64,000 nucleotides of DNA from Pseudomonas asturiensis (GTDB taxonomy: Bacteria; Pseudomonadota; Gammaproteobacteria; Pseudomonadales; Pseudomonadaceae), in assembly GCF_900143095.1 (NCBI RefSeq), contig NZ_FRDA01000010.1:62001-126000 (forward strand), in the 5' to 3' direction. A model generated the notes under the pieces. It had not been told where the DNA came from and did no database searches. It worked only from the letters and a program-made list of their open reading frames with translations. Shown here piece by piece: positions 51,098-60,715 of this stretch. A program made the position numbers and the translations under genes. How positions within the stretch are numbered: the first letter of the stretch is position 1; every line of letters starts with the position of its first letter.

Positions 51098-53949
51098 GGG
51101 CTGGTCGGCTCGCTGGTAGGAGCCGTGCCGGGTTCCTCGTCCCTTTTCGCAACGAGAGGTTTCGGCGGTAATGGTGCGAAATATCCCACCACCAGTAGCA
51201 AAATGCCAACTCCTATGAAGGAGACGATGCGCTCCATGCCGCCGCGATTGCTCAGTTCCACGAAGAACAGTTTGACCACCACCACGCCGATCAGTACCGC
51301 GCCGCCCAGCCAGACCTGTCGGTTGGCGCGCAGGTGTCCGCCGATCATCAGCGCCAACGCCATCAGCGTCCAGACAATCGACAGTCCGGCCTGCACACGC
51401 ATCGATTCGAGCAGGCTTTGCGTATGCCATGGCACATCGGCCCAGTGATGCGCGGTGCGCATGACCATTGCCGTGACCAGTGCGAACACTGAGCTGCCCG
51501 CTATCAGAAGGGCAAGGGTGCGAGCGCGAATGTCGTCCAGGCCCATTCTCGACAGGCAGTGGCGCATCCACAGGAAAACGCCACCCAGCGAAAACAGCAG
51601 GCCGATTTCCAGCGGGTTGAGCAGCGGCAGGTAGGGCAGCGGGTCGGCCGCGCCATCGCTGAAGAAGTTAGCCAGCCAGAACCACGCCAGCATCAGCACC
51701 GCCAGGGGAGCAGCGGCGCTGACCCGATAGGTGTCGGGGTAGGCCGAGACAGGCCACGGCCATTGACGCTGCGAGGTCATGGCCCACAGATACAGGCTTG
51801 GCACGACCGCCCAGCCTAGCCAGCGCCAGGCGTTGTAGGACTCGGAAAGCTGCATCAGGCCAAAACGCAATTCCAGCGCCAGCACGGCGATGATCAGCCA
51901 GCAGCCGACGATATGCGCCACACGGTTTGCGAGGCTCGGCAACATGCCTGCCAGGCGACGAAGCGACAGCAGATGCACCGCGAACACCGCCAGCCAGCCC
52001 GCCCAGCCGCCATCCTCTGCCGGGTGATAAAACGTGCCCAGCGAGGCCAGCAGCAAGAAGCTGCAGAGTGGCATCAGTGCGGCGCACAGCAGGGCCATGT
52101 CCGGCCAGTGCAGGCGCAGGGCAAGCACCGTCCACAGCGCGACGCTGGCCGCTGCAGCGATCAACAGCGTGGCCGTTTGCAGCGAGCCGGGCACAAACAG
52201 CTGGACGGCGCTGAGCAGGGAAAAGACCCACCACGCCGCTGCCCACACCATCAGCAATGACCTGGCCAGCTCCTGGTCCACCCGCGTCAGCCCCTTATAG
52301 CGATGGATACACCACGCGCTGAGCAGCGCAGCAATCGCCAGAATCATCGACGTCCAGTAATCGCCGTTGAACAGCAGCGAGGCGTAGGCCAGATCAAGGT
52401 TGCTCAGCAGCGTTGCGCCAGCGGCCAGTTGCAGCAACAGGCCGAAAGCGCGCGCGAGCACCCGTTGCTGGCGCATGCCCAGCCAGAAGATGGCGGCACC
52501 TTCCACGGCCCAGGCGCAGGTCGTCCATTGAGAACCCAGCCCCAGCGGAATCGCCAGCGTGGCGAACACCACGCCCAGTGCCAGGCAGGTTTCCATCAAC
52601 AGAGTGGTCCGCTCCGAGCCTCGCGCAGCAAGCACTCGCGCCAGCGCCATGTAGATCAGACCCAGGACCAACGCACTGAACGCAGCGCCCAGGGGAATGT
52701 GTTCGACCAGCGCATATTGCAGGCCGAATCCCACGATCGGCGTGCCGAACAGCAAGGTGCCATCGACATAGTCACCTTGCCGCGCCGACCAGCGCAGCAG
52801 CGCATGGCGGCTGTCATCCTGCGGTGCGCTGGCCTGCTCTTGAAGCTTGCGCCGGGCGAACAGCAGGCCGATGGCCAGGTACATCACGAAAAACAGAATC
52901 AGGAACGGCTCGGTGCTCCAGAACATCTCGGCTGTGTAGGCCTTGATGCCCCAGGCGAAACCGATGCCGAAGGTGCCGAAGAAACCGATCAGGTTCAGGA
53001 TGCGCCATGCCCTGAACCAGGCGATGGCGAAAATACCTGCATTGAGCAGGGCAAAATAACTGAACAGCGACACATGGCTGCCTTGCCCGGTCGAGGCCAG
53101 AAGCGGCGCGGCGAACCCGCCCAGCGCCCCCGCGCAGGCCAGTGCCAGCGCGTTCTGGGTCAGGGCCAGTACGGCGGAGAACGTGGTGATCGCCACCAGC
53201 AATGCGAAACCCAGGGTCGGGTCCAGCAGCGGATGCAGTTTCATGGCGGCGAAAACGGTCAGGTACAGCACGCCAATGCCAGCGCCTTGCAGCATCAACG
53301 CATAAGGCCCGTTACGAAGGCGCAGCCACCAGCCAAGCCCCAGCAGAGCCAGCGCACTGGCTGCGACACCTGCGTAGCGCGCTTCGATCGGCACAACCAT
53401 GCCTTCGGTGGCGTAGCGCAACAGGAACGCCAGCCCCAGAAAAAGCACCACCACGCCAACTCGCAACACTGTGTTGCCCCCCATCAGCCAGCCCATGGCG
53501 CTGGACAGGGTCTTTTCGAGGACATTGGGCGCGGCGGTCTGTGTCGCCTTGCTGTTTTGCGCCGCCTTGATCGCAGGTTCGGCCCGCGGCACAGCAGGCG
53601 CCTCGGCGACCGGCAGGTCCCAGATCAACTCGGGGCCAGTGGTCTGCGCGGGGATGATGAGCGAGTCCGCAGGCAGCGGCGCCGCCTGCTCTGGCGTGGC
53701 CACAGACTGAACACTGGAAACGGGTGGGTATTCGAGGACGGTCAGGCGTTGCTGCAAGGATTCGACGGTTTTTCGTGTGGCAAGCAGTTCAAGTGACTGC
53801 TCGGCCGACCGCTTGTCCAGCACGTAAAGGCGAATACCCGCCCACAGCGCCCAGCCCATGATGGCACCGATGAACATGCCTCCCCACTCGTCATAACTCA
53901 ACGAGTAGCCCAGCGCTGCACCACCTACCACCAGACAAATCCAGAGCAC
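51094..53949 (-). CDS. DUF2339 large polytopic membrane protein
   Basis: 951 aa. An N-terminal helix and a coiled region (RSAEQSLELLATRKTVESLQ) with a Pro/Ala linker lead into SSAMGWLMGGNTVLRVGVVV, then more than 20 hydrophobic segments. This is the DUF2339 family. GTG 53949 has AGGA 9 bases upstream. The tiny overlap with DUF3999 and family co-occurrence imply a shared role, possibly in the cell envelope; no transport or enzymatic motif is recognised. Confidence 0.87.
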   Translation of the reverse strand: MLWICLVVGGAALGYSLSYDEWGGMFIGAIMGWALWAGIRLYVLDKRSAEQSLELLATRKTVESLQQRLTVLEYPPVSSVQSVATPEQAAPLPADSLIIPAQTTGPELIWDLPVAEAPAVPRAEPAIKAAQNSKATQTAAPNVLEKTLSSAMGWLMGGNTVLRVGVVVLFLGLAFLLRYATEGMVVPIEARYAGVAASALALLGLGWWLRLRNGPYALMLQGAGIGVLYLTVFAAMKLHPLLDPTLGFALLVAITTFSAVLALTQNALALACAGALGGFAAPLLASTGQGSHVSLFSYFALLNAGIFAIAWFRAWRILNLIGFFGTFGIGFAWGIKAYTAEMFWSTEPFLILFFVMYLAIGLLFARRKLQEQASAPQDDSRHALLRWSARQGDYVDGTLLFGTPIVGFGLQYALVEHIPLGAAFSALVLGLIYMALARVLAARGSERTTLLMETCLALGVVFATLAIPLGLGSQWTTCAWAVEGAAIFWLGMRQQRVLARAFGLLLQLAAGATLLSNLDLAYASLLFNGDYWTSMILAIAALLSAWCIHRYKGLTRVDQELARSLLMVWAAAWWVFSLLSAVQLFVPGSLQTATLLIAAAASVALWTVLALRLHWPDMALLCAALMPLCSFLLLASLGTFYHPAEDGGWAGWLAVFAVHLLSLRRLAGMLPSLANRVAHIVGCWLIIAVLALELRFGLMQLSESYNAWRWLGWAVVPSLYLWAMTSQRQWPWPVSAYPDTYRVSAAAPLAVLMLAWFWLANFFSDGAADPLPYLPLLNPLEIGLLFSLGGVFLWMRHCLSRMGLDDIRARTLALLIAGSSVFALVTAMVMRTAHHWADVPWHTQSLLESMRVQAGLSIVWTLMALALMIGGHLRANRQVWLGGAVLIGVVVVKLFFVELSNRGGMERIVSFIGVGILLLVVGYFAPLPPKPLVAKRDEEPGTAPTSEPTSP

Positions 53950-54335
53950 GCGACGACATCCTTTTCGATGTGTGAAGGTTTATCGGTGCGCAGTATAGGG
54001 CGGAACGGGATCGAGCGCGCTGCTGACGCGCAACGGCGTATTCAGCCAGTGGGAGCGAGCTTGCTCGCGAAGGGTCGGTGTGTTCCGTCGAAGGGGTGCG
54101 GCTGGAAGTCAGTCTTCGTGAGCAAGCTCACTCCCACAGGTTGAAAACCGGTTTCAGCCAGTGGGGGCTGACTTGTCCGCGAAGGGGGCGGTGTTTTCAG
54201 TCGACGGGTTGCGTCTGGAAAGCAGCCTTCGTGAGCAAGCTCACTCCCACAGGTTGAAAACCGGTTTCAGCCAGTGGGAGCGGACTTGTCCGCGAAGGGG
54301 ACGGTACATCCCCTCGCGGAGCTGTCCTGCTACTT
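53950..54335. repeat. REP array (three units, about 112-bp period) upstream of DUF2339, after glgP
   Basis: From about 54041 to 54300 the motif TTCAGCCAGTGGGAGCG recurs at 54041, 54153 and 54266, each followed by an opposed palindrome (GTGAGCAAGCTCACTCCCAC) and a TTGAAAACCGGTTTCAGCC linker. These are alternating REP palindromes with a conserved spacer, in effect BIME-like direct repeats. No gene lies here; translations through the array are artefacts. Confidence 0.9.
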
Positions 54336-56786
54336 TCAGTCCAGCGCTTTCCAGATTTCGCCTGCGTACTCGCGAATGGTCCGGTCCGAGGAGAACCAGC
54401 CCATGCGCGCAGTATTGAGCACTGCCGAGCGCCACCATTGCTTGGAGTCGTGCCAGCGTTCTTCGACCCTGGCCTGAGCTGCCCAGTACGAATCGAAGTC
54501 GGCGCAGACCAGGAAGCGGTCGTACGCCAGCAACTGATCGACCAGACCTGCATAACGGTTCGGATCATCCGGCGAGAACACGCCGCCGCGAATCGCTTGC
54601 AGCACATCGTTCAGGCGACCGGACGCTGCCACGTCGGCATGCGCACTGAAGTCGCCTGCCTGTTTGCGTGCCTCGACTTCCTGAGAGGTCATGCCGAAGA
54701 TGAACATATTCTCCAGCCCGATCTGCTCGCTCATCTCCACGTTGGCACCGTCCAGCGTGCCGATGGTCAGCGCACCGTTGAGGCCGAACTTCATGTTGCT
54801 AGTGCCCGAAGCCTCCAGGCCTGCCGTGGAAATCTGCTCGGACAGGTCGGCTGCCGGAATGATGCTTTCGGCCAGGCTGACGTTGTAGTTGGGCATGAAC
54901 ACCACTTTGAGCAGACCGCGTACGGTCGGGTCATTGTTGACGGTGCGTGCGATGTCGTTGGTGAGCTTGATGATCAGTTTGGCCGAGTGGTAACTGGCCG
55001 CCGCCTTGCCCGCGAAGATCTTCACCCGTGGTACCCAGTCGGTCCCCGGTTCGGCACGAATCGCCTGATACAGCGCGACGGTGTGGAACAGGTTCAGCAA
55101 CTGGCGCTTGTACTCGTGGATACGCTTGACCTGCACGTCGAACATTGCCGCCGGGTTGACCACGATGCCAAGGCGCTCGTGAATGATCGCCGCCAGCGCA
55201 CGTTTGCTGTGCAGGCGTTGATCGGCCATCTGCTTGCGGAACGATGACTTTTCAGCGAAGGGCTCCAGCTCTATCAAGCGGGTTTCGGCGTTGTCCAGCA
55301 CGTCCGCGCCGAGGGACTCGACCAGCATTTCGGTCAGCTTCGGATTGGCCTGGAACAACCAGCGGCGGAAGGTGATGCCGTTGGTTTTGTTGTTGATTCG
55401 CTCGGGGTACAGCTTGTGCAGTTCGGCGAATACGGTCTTGCGCATCAACTGGGTGTGCAGTGCCGAAACGCCGTTGACGCTGTGCGAGCCGAGGAATGCC
55501 AGGTTGCCCATGCGCACGCGACGGCCGTTGTCCTCTTCGATCAGCGACACGGCACGCAGCACTTCGAAATCGTGAATGCCCTTGGCGCGCAACGTGTCGA
55601 TGTGTTGCGCGTTGATCAGGTAAATGATCTGCATGTGGCGCGGCAGCATCCGCTCCATCAGGCCGACCGACCAGGTTTCCAGAGCTTCCGGCAGCAAGGT
55701 GTGGTTGGTGTAACCGAGCGTGCCGACGGTGATTTTCCAGGCGACGTCCCACGCAATGCTGTGGTTGTCGATCAGTTGACGCATCAGCTCGGCCACGGCA
55801 ATGGACGGGTGCGTATCGTTCATCTGGATCGCCGCATGCTCCGGCAGATCAGTCAGCGTGGCGTGCATGTTCAGGTGACGACGCAGCAAGTCCTGCAACG
55901 AGGCCGACACAAAGAAGTATTCCTGGCGCAGGCGCAGTTCCTGGCCCGCTTCGGTCGCATCGTTGGGGTACAGCACGCGGGAAATACTTTCGGCCCGGAC
56001 CACTTCCGCCACCGCACCGAAGTGGTCACCGGCGTTGAAGCGCTCCAGGTGCAGGTCTTCCACGGCGCGGGCACGCCACAGTCGCAGCGTGTTCACACTT
56101 TTGCCGCGCCAGCCGACCACGGGCGTGTCGTAGGCAATGGCCCGCACGGTTTCGCCCGGACGCCAGACCTGACGTGTTTCGCCGGCTTCGTTGGTGAAGG
56201 TTTCGACGCTGCCGCCAAAGCCGATCGAGTACACCACTTCAGGGCGCTCGAATTCCCACGGGTTGCCGAAGTCCAGCCAGTTTTCGGTCTGCTCCTGCTG
56301 CCAGCCATCGACCACGGCCTGACGGAACAGGCCGTGTTCGTAACGGATGCCGTAGCCGTGGCCGGCGATGCCCAGGGTCGACATGCTTTCCATGAAGCAG
56401 GCAGCCAGACGGCCCAGGCCGCCGTTGCCCAATGCTGCATCGGGTTCGAGCAGACGAATGCGCTCGATGTCCACGCCCAGTTCGGTCATGGCTTCGCGCG
56501 CGATCTCCAGCAGACCCAGGTTGCTGAGGCTGTCGTAAAGCAGTCTGCCGATCAGGAATTCCAGTGACAGGTAATACACCCGCTTCTGAACGGTGCGATA
56601 AATCTGCCGAGTGTGGTCCATCCAGTGTTCGACCATGTGGTCGCGAGCGGCCAGCGCAACCGCTTCGAACCAGTCATGCTCGAACGCATGGTCGGGGTCC
56701 TTGCCCACCGAGTAAGTGAGTTTGGCGAGCACTGCGGCGCGAAAAGCTGCCACATCAGCGTCACGAACGAGTGGTTCCTGAGACAT
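54336..56786 (-). CDS. glgP: Glycogen/maltodextrin phosphorylase
   Basis: Releases glucose-1-phosphate from glycogen or alpha-glucans, 816 aa, PLP enzyme of family GT35. ALGNGGLGRLAACFMESMST, ERINNKTNGITFRRWL and the PLP-lysine region EASGTSNMKFGLNGALTIGT (near residue 660) are diagnostic, as is RIHEYKRQLLN. GAGG lies before the ATG. No other glg gene is in the window. Divergent from pip. Confidence 0.97.
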   Translation of the reverse strand: MSQEPLVRDADVAAFRAAVLAKLTYSVGKDPDHAFEHDWFEAVALAARDHMVEHWMDHTRQIYRTVQKRVYYLSLEFLIGRLLYDSLSNLGLLEIAREAMTELGVDIERIRLLEPDAALGNGGLGRLAACFMESMSTLGIAGHGYGIRYEHGLFRQAVVDGWQQEQTENWLDFGNPWEFERPEVVYSIGFGGSVETFTNEAGETRQVWRPGETVRAIAYDTPVVGWRGKSVNTLRLWRARAVEDLHLERFNAGDHFGAVAEVVRAESISRVLYPNDATEAGQELRLRQEYFFVSASLQDLLRRHLNMHATLTDLPEHAAIQMNDTHPSIAVAELMRQLIDNHSIAWDVAWKITVGTLGYTNHTLLPEALETWSVGLMERMLPRHMQIIYLINAQHIDTLRAKGIHDFEVLRAVSLIEEDNGRRVRMGNLAFLGSHSVNGVSALHTQLMRKTVFAELHKLYPERINNKTNGITFRRWLFQANPKLTEMLVESLGADVLDNAETRLIELEPFAEKSSFRKQMADQRLHSKRALAAIIHERLGIVVNPAAMFDVQVKRIHEYKRQLLNLFHTVALYQAIRAEPGTDWVPRVKIFAGKAAASYHSAKLIIKLTNDIARTVNNDPTVRGLLKVVFMPNYNVSLAESIIPAADLSEQISTAGLEASGTSNMKFGLNGALTIGTLDGANVEMSEQIGLENMFIFGMTSQEVEARKQAGDFSAHADVAASGRLNDVLQAIRGGVFSPDDPNRYAGLVDQLLAYDRFLVCADFDSYWAAQARVEERWHDSKQWWRSAVLNTARMGWFSSDRTIREYAGEIWKALD

Positions 56787-57067
56787 CGGTACGACCTCAA
56801 GTAGTCTGACGGGTTAAAAGATGGGGTTCTCTGACTGTAGGCGTGTCGTCAGTTATTTCCTGAAAATAGAAGAAATAATTGAGGGCACGACTCACGCTTC
56901 GACCCAGCGCGACTGCTCTGGTTCGCGAACCGTGCAAATTGGCAAAACGCTTGCATCGTTCGTTCCATACTGATCGATGATGTGCAGCATGCTCATTCCT
57001 CGTTTCGGGTTTATGATGCCCCACGGCAGAATAATAGAAGCCTCTGAATCGGACTCATGGAGCACAT

Positions 57068-58039
57068 ATGCAGACTTTGTACCCGCAGATCAAACCTTAC
57101 GCCCGGCACGATCTGGCCGTGGAACAACCGCATGTGCTTTACGTCGATGAAAGCGGATCGCCCGAAGGACTTCCCGTGGTGTTCATTCACGGTGGGCCGG
57201 GTTCGGGCTGCGATGCACAGAGCCGTCGCTACTTCGATCCGAACCTGTATCGCATCATTACGTTCGATCAACGTGGCTGCGGTCGCTCCACGCCTCATGC
57301 CAGTATCGAGAACAACACCACCTGGCATCTGGTGGAAGATCTTGAGCGCATTCGCGAGCACCTCGGCATCGATAAATGGGTGCTGTTCGGTGGTTCATGG
57401 GGTTCGACGCTGTCGCTGGCCTACGCCCAGACGCACCCGGACCGTGTTCATGCGCTGATCCTGCGCGGAATCTTCCTGGCGCGCCAGCAAGATATCGACT
57501 GGTTTTATCAGGCCGGTGCCAGCCGCCTGTTTCCCGATTACTGGCAGGACTATGTCGCGCCCATTCCAATGGATGAGCGTGACAACCTGCTGGCCGCGTT
57601 TCACAAGCGTCTTACCGGACCGGACCAGATTGCCCAGATGCACGCCGCCAAGGCCTGGTCTACCTGGGAAGGTCGCGCTGCCACCCTGCGTCCCAACCCG
57701 CAGGTGGTCGATCGTTTCTCCGAACCGCAGCGCGCGCTGTCGATTGCGCGTATCGAATGTCACTACTTCATGAACGACGCGTTCCTGGAAGCCAATCAGT
57801 TGATCCGCGACATGCCGAAGATTGCCCACTTGCCGGGCATCATTGTTCATGGCCGCTACGATGTCATCTGCACGCTGGACAACGCATGGGAGTTGCATCA
57901 GGCGTGGCCCAACAGTGAGCTGCAGGTCATTCGCGACGCAGGCCACGCGGCGTCGGAGCCAGGCATTACCGATGCGCTGGTGCGTGCTGCGGCCCAGGTC
58001 GCTCGCCGCCTGCTGGACCTGCCGCCTGAAGAAGCCTGA
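57068..58039 (+). CDS. pip: Proline iminopeptidase
   Basis: Removes N-terminal proline from peptides, 323 aa, alpha/beta hydrolase (S33). Catalytic Ser110 in LFGGSWGSTLSLAY; the oxyanion motif HGGPGSGCDAQ (41-51); DQRGCGRSTPHA; Asp and His near the C-terminus in GRYDVICTLDNAWEL and RDAGHAASEP. GGAGCACAT leads to the ATG. The dtd gene follows 39 bases later, a pairing common in Pseudomonas. Confidence 0.95.
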   Translation: MQTLYPQIKPYARHDLAVEQPHVLYVDESGSPEGLPVVFIHGGPGSGCDAQSRRYFDPNLYRIITFDQRGCGRSTPHASIENNTTWHLVEDLERIREHLGIDKWVLFGGSWGSTLSLAYAQTHPDRVHALILRGIFLARQQDIDWFYQAGASRLFPDYWQDYVAPIPMDERDNLLAAFHKRLTGPDQIAQMHAAKAWSTWEGRAATLRPNPQVVDRFSEPQRALSIARIECHYFMNDAFLEANQLIRDMPKIAHLPGIIVHGRYDVICTLDNAWELHQAWPNSELQVIRDAGHAASEPGITDALVRAAAQVARRLLDLPPEEA

Positions 58040-58078
58040 TACCGTCGTTCCCCTTGTCGCAGGTCTGAAAGAGTCTCT

Positions 58079-58516
58079 ATGAAAGGTTTATTGCAACGCG
58101 TGCGCGGCGCACGCGTCGAGGTCGGCGGTGAGGTGGTTGGCGCTATTGATCAGGGCATTCTTGTGCTGGTCGGCGTGGAGCCTCAAGACACCCGGGCCAG
58201 TGCCGATAAGTTGCTGCACAAGTTGCTTAACTATCGGGTGTTCAGTGATGCCGATGGCAAGATGAACCTGTCGTTGCGTGACGTGGAAGGCGGCTTGCTG
58301 CTGGTTTCGCAATTCACACTGGTGGCCGATACGCGAAGCGGCATGCGCCCGAGCTTCTCGAAAGCAGCGCCGCCTGCGTTGGGAGCCGAATTATTCGACT
58401 ACCTTTTGAGTCAGGCCAGGATCGCGCATCCGGCGGTGGCGGCGGGCCAATTTGGTGCGGACATGCAGGTGCATCTGGTCAATGATGGCCCGGTGACATT
58501 TCTGCTGGATACATAA
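58079..58516 (+). CDS. dtd: D-aminoacyl-tRNA deacylase
   Basis: Hydrolyses D-aminoacyl-tRNA for quality control, 145 aa. The active-site motif region LLVSQFTLVADTRSGMRPSF (contains SQxT) and NDGPVTFLLDT at the C-terminus (NxGPVT) are diagnostic. Length is normal. Co-directional with pip. Confidence 0.97.
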   Translation: MKGLLQRVRGARVEVGGEVVGAIDQGILVLVGVEPQDTRASADKLLHKLLNYRVFSDADGKMNLSLRDVEGGLLLVSQFTLVADTRSGMRPSFSKAAPPALGAELFDYLLSQARIAHPAVAAGQFGADMQVHLVNDGPVTFLLDT

Positions 58517-58777
58517 GCTAAGATTCCATCCGCTCCGCTGGAATGAATAAGTTCAGGAGGGGTTAAAATTCTTTGTCATACCTGATGCGTTGTGGCGCGT
58601 GCTACTGGATAATCGCGCGCTACTGTAGGTCTTCAGTGATCCATCTTGTATGACAAAAGCGGTTCCGATACTTGATTGGGGAATCATTATGCCCATTTGG
58701 AGTCGGAACAATGCTCGCCAACCCGGCATTGATAGCTGGCCGTTGGTTTCTTCATCTGTTTTCGGCGAGGGTTGCTC

Positions 58778-60715
58778 GTGATTGTTAGTCCCTGTGATGC
58801 TCCAAAGAAACCTGTCAAGCGGTTGCGTAGTGCGCTTCTGGCAAGCTCGGCGCTTGTGTGCCTGTTCAGTGCAGGCCAGCTCTGGGCCTTCAACCTGGAT
58901 GATGTAGCGGCCAGGGCCAAAGAAATGGCCGGGCAGAAGTTTGAAGCCCCGAGAAGCAATCTGCCCAACGAGTTGCGCGACATGAAGTTCGCGGACTACC
59001 AGAAAATCCGTTTCCGCGATGACAAGGCCGAGTGGGCCGGCGACAAGACGCCGTTCAAGCTGTCGTTCTATCACCAGGGCATGCACTTTGACACTCCGGT
59101 CAAGATCAATGAGGTCACGGCCACCAACGTTGAAGAGATCAAATACGACGCCAGCCGTTTTGATTTCGGCGACCTGAAGATCGACCCTAAATCCACCGAG
59201 AAACTGGGTTATGCCGGTTTCCGTGTGCTGTACCCGATCAACAAGGACGACAAGCAGGACGAGATCATGACCATGCTGGGCGCGAGCTACTTTCGCGTGA
59301 TCGGCAAGGGCCAGGTCTATGGCCTGTCTGCCCGTGGCATGGCCATCGACACTGCGCTGCCGTCGGGTGAAGAGTTCCCGCGCTTCAAGGAATTCTGGAT
59401 CGAGAAGCCAGGTCCGGATGACAACCATCTGGTGATCTTCGCACTGCTTGATTCGCCGCGTGCCACCGGCGCGTATCAGTTGACCCTGCGTCCGGGCACC
59501 AACACCCTGGTTGATGTGAAGTCGCGCATGTTCCTGCGTGACAACGTCACCAAACTGGGTGTTGCGCCGCTGACCAGCATGTTCCTGTTCGGTGCCAACC
59601 AGCCTTCGCGTGTGCCTAACTATCGCCGCGAGCTTCACGATTCCAGTGGCCTGTCGATTCAGGCAGCCAACGGTGAATGGCTGTGGCGTCCGCTGAACAA
59701 CCCTAAGCACCTGTCCGTGAGCAGCTTCTCGGTCGAGAACCCGCGTGGTTTCGGTCTGCTGCAGCGTGGCCGTGACTTCAGCCAGTACGAAGATCTCGAT
59801 GACCGCTACGACAAGCGCCCAAGCGCCTGGATCGAGCCGAAAGGCGACTGGGGCAAAGGCACCGTCGACCTGGTCGAAATCCCGACTGCCGATGAAACCA
59901 ACGACAACATCGTCGCGTTCTGGAAGCCTGAGACCCTGGCCAAGCCGGGCGAGCCGATGGACTTCAACTACCGCATCCACTGGACCATGCAGGAAAACTC
60001 GATTCACTCCCCGGATCTGGGTTGGGTCAAGCAGACTCAGCGCTCCATCGGTGACGTGCGTCAGTCCAACCTGATTCGTCAGCCAGACGGCAGCCTGGCA
60101 TTCCTGGTCGACTTTGTCGGTCCGGTATTGGCCGCATTGCCTGAAGACAAGACCATTCGCAGCCAGGTCACCACAGACGACAACGTCGAGCTGGTCGAAA
60201 ACAACCTGCGCTACAACCCGGTCACCAAAGGCTATCGCCTGACCCTGCGTGTGAAGGTCAAGGATTCCGGCAAGCCGACTGAAATGCGTGCTTACCTGCT
60301 GCGCGAAATTCCGGCCGAGCCTGGCAAGGAACCGGCGCTGCTGGTGGCCGACAAGGCCGAAGAGAAGAAAGCTGCCGCCAAGGAAGTGGCTGCCAAGGAA
60401 GCTGCGAAGCCTGCAGCGACCAAGGACACTGCCAACGACCAGGTGGAAATCGCCAAGTCCGATGCGCCGAAGACCGAGGCTGTGAAGCCTGATGCTGCCA
60501 AAGGTGATGCTTCCAAGCCTGACGCCGCCAAAGGTGATGTCGCCAAGGTCGATGCAGCGAAAGCTGACGCGGCCAAGGCTGACGTGGCTAAAGACAAGGA
60601 CGGTAAAGAAATCAAGCAGCCTGAAACCGAGGCCGCGCCCACCCATCCGGAACCGGCCAAGACGCTGCAAGTCATGACCGAGACCTGGAGCTATCAGTTG
60701 CCGAGCGATGAGTAA
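58778..60715 (+). CDS. opgG: OpgG (MdoG), periplasmic glucan biosynthesis protein with long low-complexity insert
   Basis: Periplasmic protein needed for branching of osmoregulated periplasmic glucans, 645 aa against 511 in E. coli. A signal peptide (RLRSALLASSALVCLFSA, cleavage near LWA-FNL) precedes the MdoG domain (LSFYHQGMHFDTPVKINEV, YRIHWTMQENSIHSPDLGWV). Residues about 523-626 are an Ala/Lys/Asp repeat region (KPDAAKGD-type units) placed before the last conserved strand LQVMTETWSYQLPSDE. The start is GTG 58778 with GAGG 7 bases upstream; the TTG at 58772 is too close to the ribosome-binding site. Overlaps opgH by 8 bases. The opgGH (hrpM) locus affects virulence in P. syringae. Confidence 0.93.
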   Translation: MIVSPCDAPKKPVKRLRSALLASSALVCLFSAGQLWAFNLDDVAARAKEMAGQKFEAPRSNLPNELRDMKFADYQKIRFRDDKAEWAGDKTPFKLSFYHQGMHFDTPVKINEVTATNVEEIKYDASRFDFGDLKIDPKSTEKLGYAGFRVLYPINKDDKQDEIMTMLGASYFRVIGKGQVYGLSARGMAIDTALPSGEEFPRFKEFWIEKPGPDDNHLVIFALLDSPRATGAYQLTLRPGTNTLVDVKSRMFLRDNVTKLGVAPLTSMFLFGANQPSRVPNYRRELHDSSGLSIQAANGEWLWRPLNNPKHLSVSSFSVENPRGFGLLQRGRDFSQYEDLDDRYDKRPSAWIEPKGDWGKGTVDLVEIPTADETNDNIVAFWKPETLAKPGEPMDFNYRIHWTMQENSIHSPDLGWVKQTQRSIGDVRQSNLIRQPDGSLAFLVDFVGPVLAALPEDKTIRSQVTTDDNVELVENNLRYNPVTKGYRLTLRVKVKDSGKPTEMRAYLLREIPAEPGKEPALLVADKAEEKKAAAKEVAAKEAAKPAATKDTANDQVEIAKSDAPKTEAVKPDAAKGDASKPDAAKGDVAKVDAAKADAAKADVAKDKDGKEIKQPETEAAPTHPEPAKTLQVMTETWSYQLPSDE

